A stretch of 64,000 bases of DNA from Sodiomyces alkalinus F11 (taxonomy: Eukaryota; Ascomycota; Sordariomycetes; Glomerellales; Plectosphaerellaceae): positions 1,201,769 through 1,265,768 of the forward strand of contig NW_021167088.1 in NCBI RefSeq assembly GCF_003711515.1, given 5' to 3'. Position numbers and translations under genes: made by a program. The first letter of the stretch is position 1. Each line of letters opens with the position of its first letter. The notes beneath the pieces are model-generated. The model was given only the letters and a program-made list of their open reading frames with translations, made no database searches and was not told the origin of the DNA. Positions 11,438-24,217 of this stretch are shown piece after piece.

Positions 11438-13258
11438 TCAATTCGAAGTCAGATTAACATGCACGGCCTTGACACTCGTGTACGCCTCCAAGCCGGCCTC
11501 GCCCAGCTCCCGCCCCACCCCGCTCTGCTTAACGCCGCCAAAGGGTACGCGGTAATCCGAGTCGTTGCTGCTGTTCACCCAGACCATGCCGGCGTCCAGC
11601 TCGGCAGCGACGCGGTGCGCGCGGGCCATGTCGCGCGTGAAAACCGCAGCAGCGAGCCCGTAGACGGAATCGTTGGCGAGGCGGACCGCCTCGTCCTCGT
11701 CCTCGAACGGCGTCACCGCCACGCAGGGCCCGAAGATCTCCTCGCGGAAGACGCGCATGTGCGGGCGCACGCCGGTGAGCACGGTGGGCTGGACGAAGTA
11801 CCCGCGAGACGCCGACGCCGACGCCGACGCCGACGACGACGGAGGCGGTGACGGTGTGGCGGGCCCGCCGCCCATGGCGACCACGGCGCCCTCTTCACGC
11901 GCCGAGTCGACGTAGGAGAGGATGCGGTCGAGCTGGGCGCGGGTGATCTGCGGGCCCTGGTAGGTATCCCGGTCGAACGGGTCGCCGACGACGGAGACGT
12001 GGCGGACGAGGTCGCGGAAGCGGGCGACCAAGGCGTCGTGGACGGAGGCGTGCACGAGGAGGCGCGAGGTGGCGGTGCACACCTGGCCCTGGTTGGCCAT
12101 GATGCCCTCGTGGGCCCAGCGCGCGGCTTGGTCGAGGTCGGCGTCGTCGAAGACAAGGAGCGGGGACTTGCCGCCCGTCTCGAGCGTGACGTCCTTGAGC
12201 GTCCCGGCGGCGAGGCGCATCACGTCGCGGCCCGTGGCGGTGGACCCGGTGAAGGCGAGCTTGTCGACGTCCGGGTGGGCGGCGAGGGCGGCGCCGGCTT
12301 CGAGGCCGCGGCCGTTGAGGATGTTCACGACGCCGGCGGGGAAGCCGGCGTCGGCGATCAGGCGGGCGACGTAGAGGGCGGAGAGAGGGGTCTGTTCGGC
12401 CGGTTTGAGGACCACGGTGTTCCCCGCGGCGAGGGCGGGGCCGAGCTTCCAGGCGGCCATGGCGAGGGGGTAGTTCCAGGGGATGATCTGGGCGCAGACG
12501 CCCCGCGGGACGCGCACGGTGTAGGCCAGCTTGTCGGGGCCGACGGGGATGGTCTGGCCGTGGATCTTGTCGGCCCAGCCGGCGTAGTAGCGCAGGACGC
12601 CAACGAATTCGGGCACGTCCCAGGAGCGGCTGAGGGAGAGGGGTTTCCCGTTGTCGAGGGTCTCGATGGTGGCCAGCGTCTCGGCGTGGGCCTCGACCAG
12701 GTCGGCCAGGGAGGACAGGAGACGACCGCGTTCCGTACCAGACAGCCGCTTCCAAGAGGTGTGTCGAAAAGCAGCCCGCGCGGCGGCTACGGCTTTGTCG
12801 ACGTCTGAGGTGGTGGCCGAATAGACGGAGCAGATGTCCTCGGCGGTGCTGCAGGTCAGCTTATCATTAGCAATGCAGTTCTCCTCTTGGAACGACAGAC
12901 AGACACGGAGGGGGAAAGGGGAAAGGGGAGGGAGAGAAGGAGGAGCTCACGTAGGGTTTATGGTAGTCAGCTTCTGGCCATTACTACTCTCGACAAATTC
13001 ATTGTTGATGAACAGACCTAGGGGCTGCGTCCACTTGATGCCGTTGGGGGCAGATAACTGAACCTCCATCTTGCAAACCGCCCGTGTCGTTGCGAAGGCC
13101 CGGCGAGCGGAACTCGTACACGTCACCGTTGAGAGAAATTGGGTGGCTCGTCGTAGACAATACGACGACGATTGTGGTATAGCCGTTGACCTGGGTGCCA
13201 CAACTCGACAGAGGAGGTTAGGGCTAGGGAGGGTTGGACGAGAGTGAGAGAGAAGCAT
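11438..13258 (-). CDS. Aldehyde dehydrogenase (NAD(P)-dependent, ALDH superfamily), probable mitochondrial form
   Basis: Oxidises aldehydes to carboxylic acids. Exons 13258-12951 and 12848-11438 (minus) give 572 residues; the 102-bp intron (donor GTGAGC, acceptor CTGCAG) joins INPT to TAEDIC. Visible core: PWNYP near 228, coenzyme loop GSTATG near 304, general base Glu326 in LETGG, nucleophile Cys360 in NQGQVC, and the C-terminal PFGGVKQSG. Residues 1-63 are Arg/Ser/Thr-rich with no acidic residue (RRAFATT near 52-58), a typical mitochondrial presequence. Met64 would give a 509-residue cytosolic-size enzyme. Unusual features are a Ser/Ala/Pro-rich insert at about 432-450 before GYFVQPTVL, encoded by a short tandem repeat, and Thr following the catalytic Cys. 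The family is certain; the substrate is not. Confidence 0.93.
11808..11846. repeat. GCCGAC-type tandem repeat inside the aldehyde dehydrogenase
   Basis: Five or so GACGCC/GCCGAC units encode an Ser-Ala repeat in the minus-strand protein, in a surface-loop position just before the GYFVQPT motif. Confidence 0.8.
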
Positions 13259-14955
13259 GGTGGTTCGGTCCTCTCTCTAGTATCTATCCCAGCTCCCCCC
13301 TCTCCTTGCTCTCCCAGGTGTCAAGAGAAGAAAGAGAGACCTCCTGCTTTCAACATCCAAAAACTCTCTGAGACTCCGTGTAAGCCGACACTTAAGCTGA
13401 CATTGACGTCGGTTAATGTAGATTAAGATGATGCAATGATGCGTTGTGGAAGAAGACTGAACTGAGAAGTGATTTGCAACGCGATTATAAAGACGTAGAA
13501 TGAGATGTATAAGACGATTGGAGATGCAATGCCTATGCCTTCTTGGAGGGGAGGTGACAGGTCTGAGGTCGTGAGGTCGTGATGTCGTGATGGGGGTTCA
13601 CAAGGTGTTGTACCTCCCCCCTCCATGGCTTAGTAATGGACGGGTACGTGCGGATAGTGGGGTAATCATCGGTGTTCGGTGTGTGTCAGGGTTTCGGTGT
13701 GATTGCTGTAATCAAGATGCGCTATAATAATATATAATACGGAGGGAGTACCTCAAGTACTTGGACTGGCAGCGTCGGCTGTACTCTATTCCGTATGCCC
13801 TCGTGTACGTGTCCAGGTCCAGCCTGCATGGTGTTTCCATGCTTCGCATCCAGGTCGCATAAGAAGCGGCCAGCCCGGGATTCCAGCCCAGTCCGTTGTG
13901 CCTTGCATTGGGTGCATCGTTGGACGACGACCTATAACATAGGTAGCCTCAGGGGACTTCTCGAATACATGTTTGGAGACAACTTGACATACAAAACACA
14001 CGAAACAGCCAAAGGCGAGATATCAAAACAAAAAAGTCAATTTGGTATCCTGACCGACGCTGAAAATTGATCTAGTTCACCATCAGTACTGTAAGCTCAA
14101 TCTGGTATCTTGGTAATAATAGACGTCCCGCCTTGTCACCCTTGCAATTTGGCTCGACTCTAGACAAAGAAAACGACAAAAAGAGATATACAAAAACAAA
14201 AAAAAAAAAAAAAGATAACATGGCCTGCCAGACAAAGGAGACGAAAAGTGTGTGGTGCAGTCAAGGAAAGAAAACAACTGGAAGGCTTTCCTTTCCCACT
14301 TGGTTGACCGTCCAGGTCCTGATGTACGAATCCCCTGGTTCTCGGCTTGCCGTAGTCGACCCCTAGGAACATTCGGGGTTCCAGTCCAGAGGTGACGACG
14401 CACCAAACAAAGGGACCGAGAGGTCTTGGGCCTGGTTCCCCGGCTGTCTCTCCCCCCCCCCCCCCCCCCAAAAAAAAAGGGGGGGTCAATGCCGCCAGCA
14501 TCGCTCTCAAACGCACGATCCCCTCCCTATTCACATTCAAGTCGCTAGCCAACTCCACAACCTCGGAACCGCCGCAAATGTAATAAATATATAGAACAAA
14601 GCACCCCCAAAAAAAGAAGAATCCCCTTTTGTTGGTTGCCCAACGATGCAAAATCTTTTTGGTCCCCGATGAAAGCGAGTGAAAAAATGACATGTCCGTT
14701 TCCCACAGCGTCCAGACTCCCGACGCGTCTGCATTTGCCATATGAAAAGAGGAAAAGCAAAAAGAAAAACGAAAAGAAAAGCGGAAAAGAGGGAATAAAA
14801 AGAATAAGAAAAAGAAACGTATATGGTGTCAGAGAAGCCCAAACTCTCCATACAGAAGGAGCGAAAGGACGAGATATGACCCGGTTCATCATTTTACCGG
14901 TATTGCTCCCAGTTTCCACATCGACGTCTCCAGCCCTTTGCGCAGTCCCCTTGCT
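13259..14955. other. Intergenic between the aldehyde dehydrogenase and bZIP genes
   Basis: No convincing gene. It contains the ALDH promoter (high coordinate side of that gene), a TACGGAGGGAGTACC-type motif near 13738, an A-run near 14202-14213, and a striking C18-A8-G7 string at about 14451-14485. The part nearest 14955 is the 3' side of the bZIP gene. Confidence 0.5.
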
Positions 14956-17253
14956 TCACCTCGGTCCGCTCGGTCGGGATGGCCCGCTCGGAGGTGGAGG
15001 ACCTTGGGGGCCACCGTACCCACCAGGTGCCGGTTGTCCCGGATGTGGGTGACCTGGCGCCGGCGGTTGACTAGCCCATCCCGTCTCGACTCGAGCATAG
15101 TTTGTATACATCGGGGGTCCACCGGGACGTGAAGCGAACGGCGCGTCAGCGCCGGGAGGTCCTAGCTGACGCTGACCCTCCATCGTCCGGAGCGGGGGTA
15201 GTCTGTCCTCCGACTGTGCGGGATGGCTTGCTGGTTGCCCACCTTCGTACGCCTGCCTAGCTATCGGCGGCAGATTGGCCGGCGCAGCCGTGGGCGTTGG
15301 CGTCCCGTAGTTTGGCGTTGTGAACTGCGGTGCGCCACCAGTCCGACGTCGCCGTGTCGGTCTTTCCCCCGATGATTCGCTCGATGCCTGGGGAGCCGCG
15401 CCCTGTACCGGCGTGCCCCTCTCCACCCGGAACGAGCCCGGGTAGCTCGCCGGGCTCGGTGGTCCTGCCGCTTGCTCTCGCAGCGGCGTCTGGAGGACCA
15501 AGTCTTGTAACCGGTCTCGTTCCGCCCGATAGTAGTCCCTTTGCCGGGTCATTTCATGCAGTTCGGCCTGGAGCTCCCTTTTCTCAGCCTCGAGCTCTCG
15601 ATTCTGAACTTCCATCGTCTGCTCCTTCTCTTTCTTTCTCTGCCGGTGTTGCTGTGAAGCTATCGCGTTCTTGTGTCGTTTTTGATCGGCCGCCTTGGAG
15701 GCAAGCCGACGATCGACCGGTATCTCCAACGTCTCCCCGTCGTGCCCCGGCTGCATTCGGAGTATCGTCTGACCGTCGCTCGTCTCCACGCCTACTCCCA
15801 AACTCAGGCTTCGGTATAGCTCTGTTGGCGTCCCCATCCCCCGTCCGAACTTGCCAGGCGGCCCACTGCCGGGCAACGCGGCGGATGAGAATGACCTGTC
15901 CTGAGAAGGCGCAGGCGATGCTGCGTTCCCGGGGATCCCCTGTGCTCCGGCTAGAATATCTCGTGGTTGCGGTGTGCCCGGGAAAGAAGGCCCCCCCGGT
16001 CCGAACGGTGGCATATGGCCTATGATCGGTTGCGACAGGGAACGTGGTGGTGTTGTAATGGCATTGGGCGGTCGACCGAAGGAAGACTGGGGGCCCGAGA
16101 AAGGCAAGCCTGTCCCGGGCGGAGATTCCGACTGACCTCCTAGATCTGCCGGCAGCGGCCGCTTCGTGGCAGGGGCAGCAGGCTGTAGACGCGGCGGCTG
16201 GTTGCCTGTGGCATTCATGTCGCTTCTCGGCAGTCCCGATGATGGCCGAGGGGGTTTGGGGCTCAGAATGCGTCGAGGGTTATTCAGTGCCGGGAGATGA
16301 TAGGCGCCAACCGGAGAGTAGTTCTCTGCCGGATTGTGTCCGCGAGGCGTTCCGGTAGAATGAGTCGCAGGGGAATCAGGCGGCTGCTGCCCACCAGGAC
16401 TCTGGCCGGGGAACACGGGGCGCAAAGAACTTGCCGTGGAGGTCCCGCGTCGGGTATAGCCGCCTCCGGGTGTCGAGCTGGCGTCGGGGACGTGCCGTCT
16501 CTCGGAGGCGGACATTTCGGGGGGGTTAATCAGGCCATGAATGCCTAGCGATCGTGACCGTGAAGAAACTGGCCTCGGTTGGTCTCCAATAGACTGGCCG
16601 GGACTGGGACCCTGATCTTGAGACGCCGTATTCCCGGTATCGTCTCGAGCTACCGAGGCTTGATCGGTCGACGCCGCTGCCGCTGCCGCTGCCGCTGGTG
16701 CTCGGGGAGACTGTGGGGAGAGGCGGGTCGTAGAGTGAGGCGCGCGACCCCTCTGCGACATCGGAACCTGTTCCCCTGCAGTTTCGTGATCTTGAGAGCG
16801 CAACCATTGACTGTTCTGTATCTCGGCAACTGGCGGCGTGTGGGCGAGCCTGGGGGAGTTTTGGCCAACGCAAAGCGTCTCGTCCTCAGCCTTCGGGGGC
16901 TCAGCAGGCGCCGTAGAGTGATTTTGATTTTGAGCCTCTTGTCCGTTGCGACCCTCTCGGTTGCACTGAGGCTGATCCGAGGCCCGGACAACCGTTGAAG
17001 ATGTCACCGCCAGTTTGTCAGCTTGTTGTTGTTGGGGCTGACCGGCCCGAGACCAAGCGTCCCCAACAGTACTTTTGAGTGGAAGTTAGACGAAATGTGA
17101 AGAGAATGGGAAAGCGGGGGGAGGCAAAAAGACAGAATGGCGCGTCGAAGATATGCCTGGCGGTGGCTAAGGAGAACGGCGCTGATCACCGAAAGGGCCA
17201 ATGTCGTCGTTGTGGTGACGAGTAGGAGCCGTGCACGTCAATGAGCCAGTCAT
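14956..17253 (-). CDS. bZIP transcription factor (5' exon uncertain)
   Basis: A nuclear DNA-binding regulator. The main exon is open from the TGA at 14958-14956 up to at least 17071 on the minus strand. A basic region with the core QKRHKNAIASQQHRQRKKEK (+ strand about 15625-15715) is followed by a coiled-coil zipper ending RAERDRLQDLVLQTP. Flanking N- and C-terminal regions are long, Pro/Ser/Gln-rich and probably disordered. The frame has no ATG until 16761, so an upstream exon is likely. ATG 17253 (MTGSLTCTAP) followed by a spliced intron ending at 17072 (branch CTAAC, acceptor AAAAG) or at another nearby AG would work, but phase and donor are not settled by sequence alone. The bZIP identity is firm, the start is not, and the target genes are unknown. 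The basic region belongs to a fungal class with NAxAS rather than the Gcn4 sequence. Confidence 0.75.
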
Positions 17254-18172
17254 AGACTCGCAGGTCGAGTACGCTTCTTGAATGGCTGGCTACCTTAGAT
17301 AGAAAAGAGGCCCGGTGAACCTAGGAAAGATGCGGAAACCAGAATGGGAGCAAGCTCGCTGGAATCCGCCAAGAGAAGGGACAAAGGGTCAGATGAGGAC
17401 CGGCTCGATCGCGTGGTAGTGTACCTTAGTGATATATATTAAGGATAATAATGATGTTGTAGTTATTGTTGCTCTGCAAAATGTCGCCTGGGTAGTCGGA
17501 GAAAACGAGAAATATCACAAAGAGGCGCCCACGAGAACCGGGAGGAGGAGCAAAGGTGGGAGAGGTACGGAGTAGTGTTGAACAGAACCGTGTGGGGGGT
17601 GGGTGGGTGTGAGAGAAGAGCAAAAGCAGGAGAGAGCAGAGAAGTACGAATAGATGTTCGGTCAGCCATCACAGGGCGACCCCCTTCAAAGACGTCAGAC
17701 AGGGTCCAGACGCGTGGATCAATCAATCACTTCACCCGGCCTTCCCTTTTTCTCATTATTGCTGCACAAGCGCTTGCTCTCTGCCCTCGTAGTTGTACTT
17801 CGTAGTCACAGTCACCGGTCTCTGGTGGCCACTGCGCAGAAAAGCTGCGAGGCAGCAGGATGGCTGCCCAGTGACTTGCCGACGCCCAGAATGCTAGGAT
17901 GTCAGGGGGAAAGGGGGGAAGGGGGGGAGGGGGGTACGTCTGTCGACAACCATTCGGGTCTAGCTGTAGGTGAAGGGGTGAAGGGGATTGGAGTGTGCCG
18001 GGGTGCATGTTGAGAATCGACAAGGGGGGAGCTGTGGATATGCAGATGCGGATGGGGCTTACATAAGCCATCTCGTGTCGTCTGGGACCAAAGTACTTGG
18101 TAAATGGGCGGTGGGGGTGCACATGCACCGCTATCTGTTTTTCTTTCTTTTTCTTTTTCGTCATCTGCTTTT

Positions 18173-18200
18173 CTTGTTCTTGTTCTTGTTCTTGTTCTTC
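18173..18200. repeat. (TTCTTG)n repeat
   Basis: Four to five hexamer units in intergenic DNA. Confidence 0.85.
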
Positions 18201-18382
18201 TTTTTTCCCTCTTTTCTCTATTTTCCCCCTTCAGGACCGTCGGTCTTTGCTTGGGTGACGGTCTCAAGTACCTGGAATACGCAGAGGAAGGGTGGCTTGT
18301 GTGAGTTTGGTCTTGGACAATGACGGATGACAAACCTCCTCAACACATCGTTGAACGGCGTATCGAGAAGTCCGACCCGTCC

Positions 18383-18420
18383 CGTCCCGTTGCGTAGCGT
18401 AGCGTAGCGTTGCGTTGCGT
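18383..18420. repeat. GCGTA/GCGTT pentamer repeat
   Basis: Tandem pentamers GCGTA then GCGTT, preceded by two GTCCC units; intergenic. Confidence 0.8.
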
Positions 18421-21400
18421 TAGCCTCGACTGCAGAAAGCGACTCAAGGCAAGTATTTGTAAAACCGTGCGAGTGAGTAATGGAGCAGTATAAAGCAGAT
18501 AATTTGTCGACTTCCCTCCGCGGCCTCAGAATACTGGCAAGGTCGAGTCCGCTGAGCCCCTGACCCCACGGGCGGTGCCGAGCATCGGGGGTGAACGGGG
18601 ACGTTCGAAGATGAGCCGATCGTCAGTGTGATTGCTCTCCGCTCTGGTAGTGATGGGATCATCGTGTCACCCGGTGGATTTGATAACTAGACTCGGCTTG
18701 CTTGCCCGGTACCCCCATGGAAGAACCCAATTCAGACATGGCAAGTATTATATTGGGTATTGATTGTGTGTGGCAACTTTGCGCAGTTCAGATAGTGTCA
18801 TCCAGGGATCCAGGATCAAGAGTGGGCATTCATTAGCCCGTCCCTTTTGCTCTCAACTCTGGTACCGTTGTACGTCGGCGTAGCCACGAACTGGTGGCGG
18901 CGGGGAGAAATGCGACAGTCCACGGATGGATGAGTCTCATGATGGCTTGCTTTTCGTCCTCTCTCTTGGGCTCCTGGACCTGAGCAGGCCATGGAATAGC
19001 AAGGACATGCCATCGCACTTTCCCCAGACAGCGGTAGTGACCGAGAAGAGGACCGGCCTACCGGATGGTGGTTCGGCTCGAAGCCGATAGGGATGCATGG
19101 TAGAGCTCGGGGCACAGAGTCTGTCAAGCCGCAACCTCATCCTGGAGCTACCCATTGCAGAGAATACCCGGAAAATATGCAGCAAGGGATAAGACGGAGA
19201 TGGCTGCCGAGATTAAAAGTAGGAAGAAGAAGACGAAGAAAAGAAGGAGAACGGGCTTACCTACCAGGGAAGATGAAGACAATTTCTTCTTTCTTCTTTT
19301 TTTTTTCTTGGCTTTCCTATCACGTCCCAAGATGTGCTCGGTCTGCGCAGCCGCCGCAATAGTAGATTGCAGTGGGATTCGCATGGCATACCGCTCGGTA
19401 ATTACGAAGTATTAAACGCACAATTGTTTTGTGTACAACGTACGGTTCGTGAGGTTGAGTTTCAAACCCGACAGGATGGAAAAAGATGAACTTGTGGAGA
19501 GAGAACTCTTGGTGGTTTACTCGGTAGGTGGGATTTGAGGTGGATGCGCGGAAAGAGGATGACATGGGATGCAACACAATGGACCCTCAGGCACCTAGGT
19601 AACTAGTACATACGTAATTGATACCTACCTTAGGCGAGATGGTAGCTGTCATTGAAGGATCTTCGTCGTGCGTTGGCAAGTGCAAGCCTGCGGAAAGCAC
19701 CTGCCTATGAATCCAATACCTACCTTATTTGACGAAATTGGCCCTGCCTAAGGTATGTACCTTACCCGTAGCTCACAACGTATAAGGTTAGCAAGGCTCT
19801 CGAGTTTTAGCACCGAAACTAGCGTGGCGGTACCGTGGCGGCGCGGGTTGTACCTCGTAGGTACTCCGCACGAAGTATTGGAATAGTGGCAGATATTTGC
19901 ATACTTCGTAAGGTCCCTAAATACTTTACAGTCAACCGATTCTCCCCCCGAGATAGTCTGGTTAAGGAGCTCTTTCTTGAAACGGCGCTCGCTCCAGATG
20001 AGGGTCGTGAAGGTCGTTTGAACGGAGTAGGTGCATGTATTTACCGTACACACGTACATAAGGTACCTTGCTCATGCGCACCTGGTATTTGACTTCGCAC
20101 ATTCCTACCGGTACCTTACCCACGTCAGATGAGCTGTCACTTATTTCTCTTCTGACCGACACGCTAATAAAGCGCTTCCTTTGCACGTCGTTGTATCGTA
20201 TCTGCACCAAGTACCGTACCTCTTCCGTACTACGGATACCCCGTATAAAACGTATGAATTGGGCACTGACGAGGCCACGACCCACAGGATCATGACGTTC
20301 GCCTCAATCCCCGGTCAATCCCTCCGCCTTGTTCGAACATCCCCGACCTAATCCCTGTCCTAACCAACCCCTGTTCCTGAATCGAATCCCCTCTCCCTGC
20401 TGCCCGACCCAAATTTGTTTCTCGCGGGGGGGCAGCACAACACAACAAGCACCTGCACACGCACCCATGCGACCATGCAGCAGCCATGCAATCAACCAAC
20501 CACCCCGGCTGCGCCTATCTGCAGTAGCGTGGCCAATTGGCTTGCTCGCCGGTGGGAACAACGACCACGACGACCAGTCATTTCAGCCTTTCGCCATCAG
20601 ACTTGGACCAAAATGAAAGTTGATTTTGACGCCCTGTCCTGGCACTACGAAGTACGTTGTACTTCGTACTTCTTCGTCGCTCACCCACCCACGTGATGGT
20701 GACGATGCCAGTTGTCGGGACAGCTCATCAAAACTGCGGGAGAGTGCCCTTGTTTTGTTCTTGGTTTTGGTTCTTGCGGCGCATTGGCTGAGCTCTCATT
20801 ATTCGTACCATGTAGTTTAATGATGCTTTCTTGGTTATCGGCTTGGAGAAAAGGGCGCCTCTTCATTCTCTTTCTTTTCGATAAGTAATCGGGCAGGTGA
20901 CACAATGCGAGACATAAAGAATGACATGCTCGAGATTCTGTTCGCACACGGTGGCCTTGGCGCGAGGGGTCAACTTATGAAGTTATGAAAGCTGCGCACG
21001 AGTTCACAAAGGTAGTACAGAGTAATAATACCCGTTTGTGACCCAAGATCGACCTAAAAGATGTCAATGTTACAATCAACCTCGAAGGTATCTCCGGTAA
21101 CTACGTATCCTCGGGGAGTAGACGTATCTACGAATACGGCGTGCTCGGCCTTGTTCTACCCAGCAATCCGGAACGCCGTTCATCACTGACCACCGTGCCA
21201 AACGAACTCATGCCAGACATATCAGCATATCTCACGCACGTATCCGTACACAACACCTCTCCCGAGGAACTTCTTCGGCTTTCTTTTTTCTCTTTTATTT
21301 ACAGAACAATTTGTCGTATTCAGCTGACTTGACGGCATAATGCCACCCCGTCGCGGAAACGGAATAATTATGTTACGAAGTGATGACCTGGTAGGTGGGT

Positions 21401-24048
21401 GGTATGCACGGATGGATACTTCGTACGCCAAACAACTCGCTAAAATTATGAACGCTCAAGCATAACCGTTCTTCTGGGACACCGTCTTAGTAAGCCAGCG
21501 GAACAGCTCCAAAATTCCACTCGTGGCGCTTGCCGCTTAATTATGCTCTCACCTGTCCACCACGATGTCTCTCTCTTCTTATCTCTGTGTCGTCAAGAAA
21601 ACGACTCGTCTTGTCCATCATGATCAGGCGACCAAGAGAAATATTAGGGGAGATATTCGTCGATACGGAGGGCACATTCTCGTCCTCCATTGTACGATTA
21701 TGAAGTTCGACACGCACACATTGCTATGCTACCTGCCTTATGAAGCGCGGTCCCCTGCCAGGTCCACGGTGGTTCCCGGCAACTGGCTAGCCGTTCACGG
21801 AATTCATTGCGGACTAGTCGCGCTCGGATGCCAAGTCTGCATCCGCACGTAGTGTGACCGAACCATGTCATCACACACGAGTGGATATATCTAGGAAGAG
21901 ATCCCGAAATGAGACGAACGCGCCGAGACGACTGTGCCCTCCTCGCACGCCCTACCTGACGATCGACAACTGACATGGGGGCCAGCAGTGTGACAAGGAA
22001 CCGAACGAAGTTCCATGAATCTGCTGGGGCGGCAAGACGAATTGAGATCTGAGCAGAATCCAGCGGCCCCTTTCCGTTCGTGCTGCGAAGCTAATCAATC
22101 TCGTCTCACTCACAGGTTCTCTATTCGATTCGTACATACATATTCGTCTCAAGCCACTGAACCATGATCTAACCATGACGCTGACGCGCGTGTGCAGAAG
22201 TCCGTTCCCTGTTGGCACTTTGATTTGACCGGCCCGTCCCTAGCAGGCAGGCCGTCAGAAAAGCAGATGGCCGCCCGGCGCCTACAACGTACATACGACC
22301 TGCTCGCACGTACTCCGACTAGGTCCTCCTTGCAACGCGGAGCTTCGGTGCTCAGACGCTTATAAGAACGAACCATTCGCTTGTATCATTTCCTGGTTTT
22401 GTCTTGGCTCAACCTGGAGAGTTCCATTCCTACGGAGCTACGAAGCGGGCGACTGGTGAAAGGGATTCAAAAACACCAAGGGAGTTGGGTTTGGGGGAAT
22501 AGGAAACCGGGAAGGAAAAAAGAAAAGAAAAGAAAAGAAAGATGACAAGAAGCGGGCGAACAGAGATTCAACGGCATCGCACGAACCTCTCGAGCAGAGC
22601 AGAAGCAAGTAACCTACCTACCTATAAAGGTTATGCAAGGCGAGATGGTATGCATTAGGCATGCCGGCACTGACACGGCAGGCGCACACCAGGGGTACCC
22701 CGTTCCTCGTTTATTCGCAGGGGGGCAATGAAATGAAGCCGCGGGTGTGATTCCGAGTCCGCCGGACGTGGGTATGTATGGCCCAAGAGACAATGGCCCT
22801 GGTCATAGGAATACGGACGCGATTGATGAGAATGAGGAGAGCTGGATCAGCTGATTGAAAGAGCGCGTGTCGGAGCGACGCGTTCGGCGGCAAGGTCCAG
22901 CACAAGCAGCACCAATGGATGGTCAGCAGCCGATTGAACAGCACCGTTGTCCGGACTACGCGCAGCAACTCCCGATCATGTGTCTGGAACCCCAATTTAC
23001 GTTGCACAGAGGTGGCTCGAGCCTCTGAAGCAGATGACTGCAGGAGTTGCTCAGCACAGTTCTCCCGTATTACATACAGGAGGTAACAACAGCGAGTCGT
23101 CAAGGCTGCTGGCATTATTTGAGCTGACGACGGCTTTCCCGGGTCTCTGGTTTCTAGACAAACATGTCCTTTTCGATGTGGTTCCGGAGAGTCGACCAGG
23201 CAGAACAGGCAGATACAAACACCCCTCTGCCTCTCCTGTCTTTCTTCTGCCTTTCTTCTTTCTTCTTTCTTTACTACTTTTTTTTCCCCCGCCGGCATCG
23301 AGGGACTCGGAGTCTTCATGCGCACGTCGCTTTGTTCTCCCAACCATGACTACTACATGCTATTGTATCATCCGTACTTCATACCCTATGTCTTTTGCCC
23401 GTCCCGGCCTGTCGTCGACTTCGTATCCATACCCCACTCCCTTTCCCCTCGCTCCGGAGTAATTGCTCGAAGCCGAATGTTTGTCCAGTTGGTGGCGGTG
23501 GTGAGCACGGCCGACATGGGTGTAAGAATTAATGATATTAATGATCCATCTCTGTCCTGACCTATGCTCGATAAACAGTTGGGTCCTTTTTTTGGGTGGA
23601 CCACCATCAACCGCAGTTGGTGTCAATTGGCGTCCGTCGGCGTCCATTTATTCGTATTATTTACAAGGCGAATATCAACGGATATTCCTCTGCCATGAAA
23701 CCGGATGAAAGGCCCGCAACCCGCGCGTTTTAATGCCATGTTGCCTAGTAGAGGATTCCCCTCCGAGATGCGAGATGCGATTGTTGGCCACATTAAAGAT
23801 TTGTCGAAATAGACTCGGCCAACTCGAGCAGTGTGTCATCATCGTCCATGTCACCGAATGAGAAGACGTCGCGAATATTAAAGTAACATCGAGGACAACC
23901 CGCGTCACCACCTTTCATCCGGATCGATCCAGGTTAATTATCCTTCATTGGAGGTTTTACGGAACATTAAAACGTACAAGTACAAGTACGGGATGCTGGG
24001 ATAAGGGGAGAAGGAAGAAAAAACCCCGCATTGCCAATATACGCCCGT

Positions 24049-24082
24049 GACAGCCCCTCGACAGCCCCTCGACAGCCCCTCG
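24049..24082. repeat. 11-bp direct repeat x3 upstream of the SMP-30 gene
   Basis: GACAGCCCCTC occurs three times in direct tandem about 135 bp ahead of the start codon. It may be promoter sequence; no function can be assigned. Confidence 0.8.
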
Positions 24083-24217
24083 TTTCTCCAACCTCTAGTC
24101 CAGTTGCTCACATTACACCGTACTCATTCATTCACCTCTCTCACGCTTTCGAAACAAGACTTTCCTCGCCCATCCCTACCTCCCTACCTCCCTATAGCGG
24201 CAGATCAACCGACAACC

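Larger units (their letters stand above)
17254..24217. other. 7-kb gene-poor intergenic region
   Basis: I find no frame with fungal protein character. The longest (minus strand, about 22711-23319) lacks motifs and opens from a non-ATG codon. The region holds TTCTTG repeats (18173-18200), GCGTA/GCGTT repeats (18383-18420), poly-pyrimidine tracts and many copies of short near-palindromes (TACGAAGTA, GTACAACGTAC, AAGGTACC), especially at 19400-20670. The last part (about 23940-24217) is the promoter of the SMP-30 gene. Non-coding RNAs or degraded genes are possible but not supported. Confidence 0.5.

Noticed and set aside
9061..17253. Possible biosynthetic cluster of aldehyde dehydrogenase plus bZIP regulator
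   Set aside because: No polyketide, peptide, terpene or other backbone enzyme, transporter or further tailoring enzymes nearby.
22711..23343. 210-codon minus-strand frame in the gene-poor region
   Set aside because: Opens from a TTG codon, has no family motif, splice context or fungal codon bias, and is within the size range of chance frames in this DNA.
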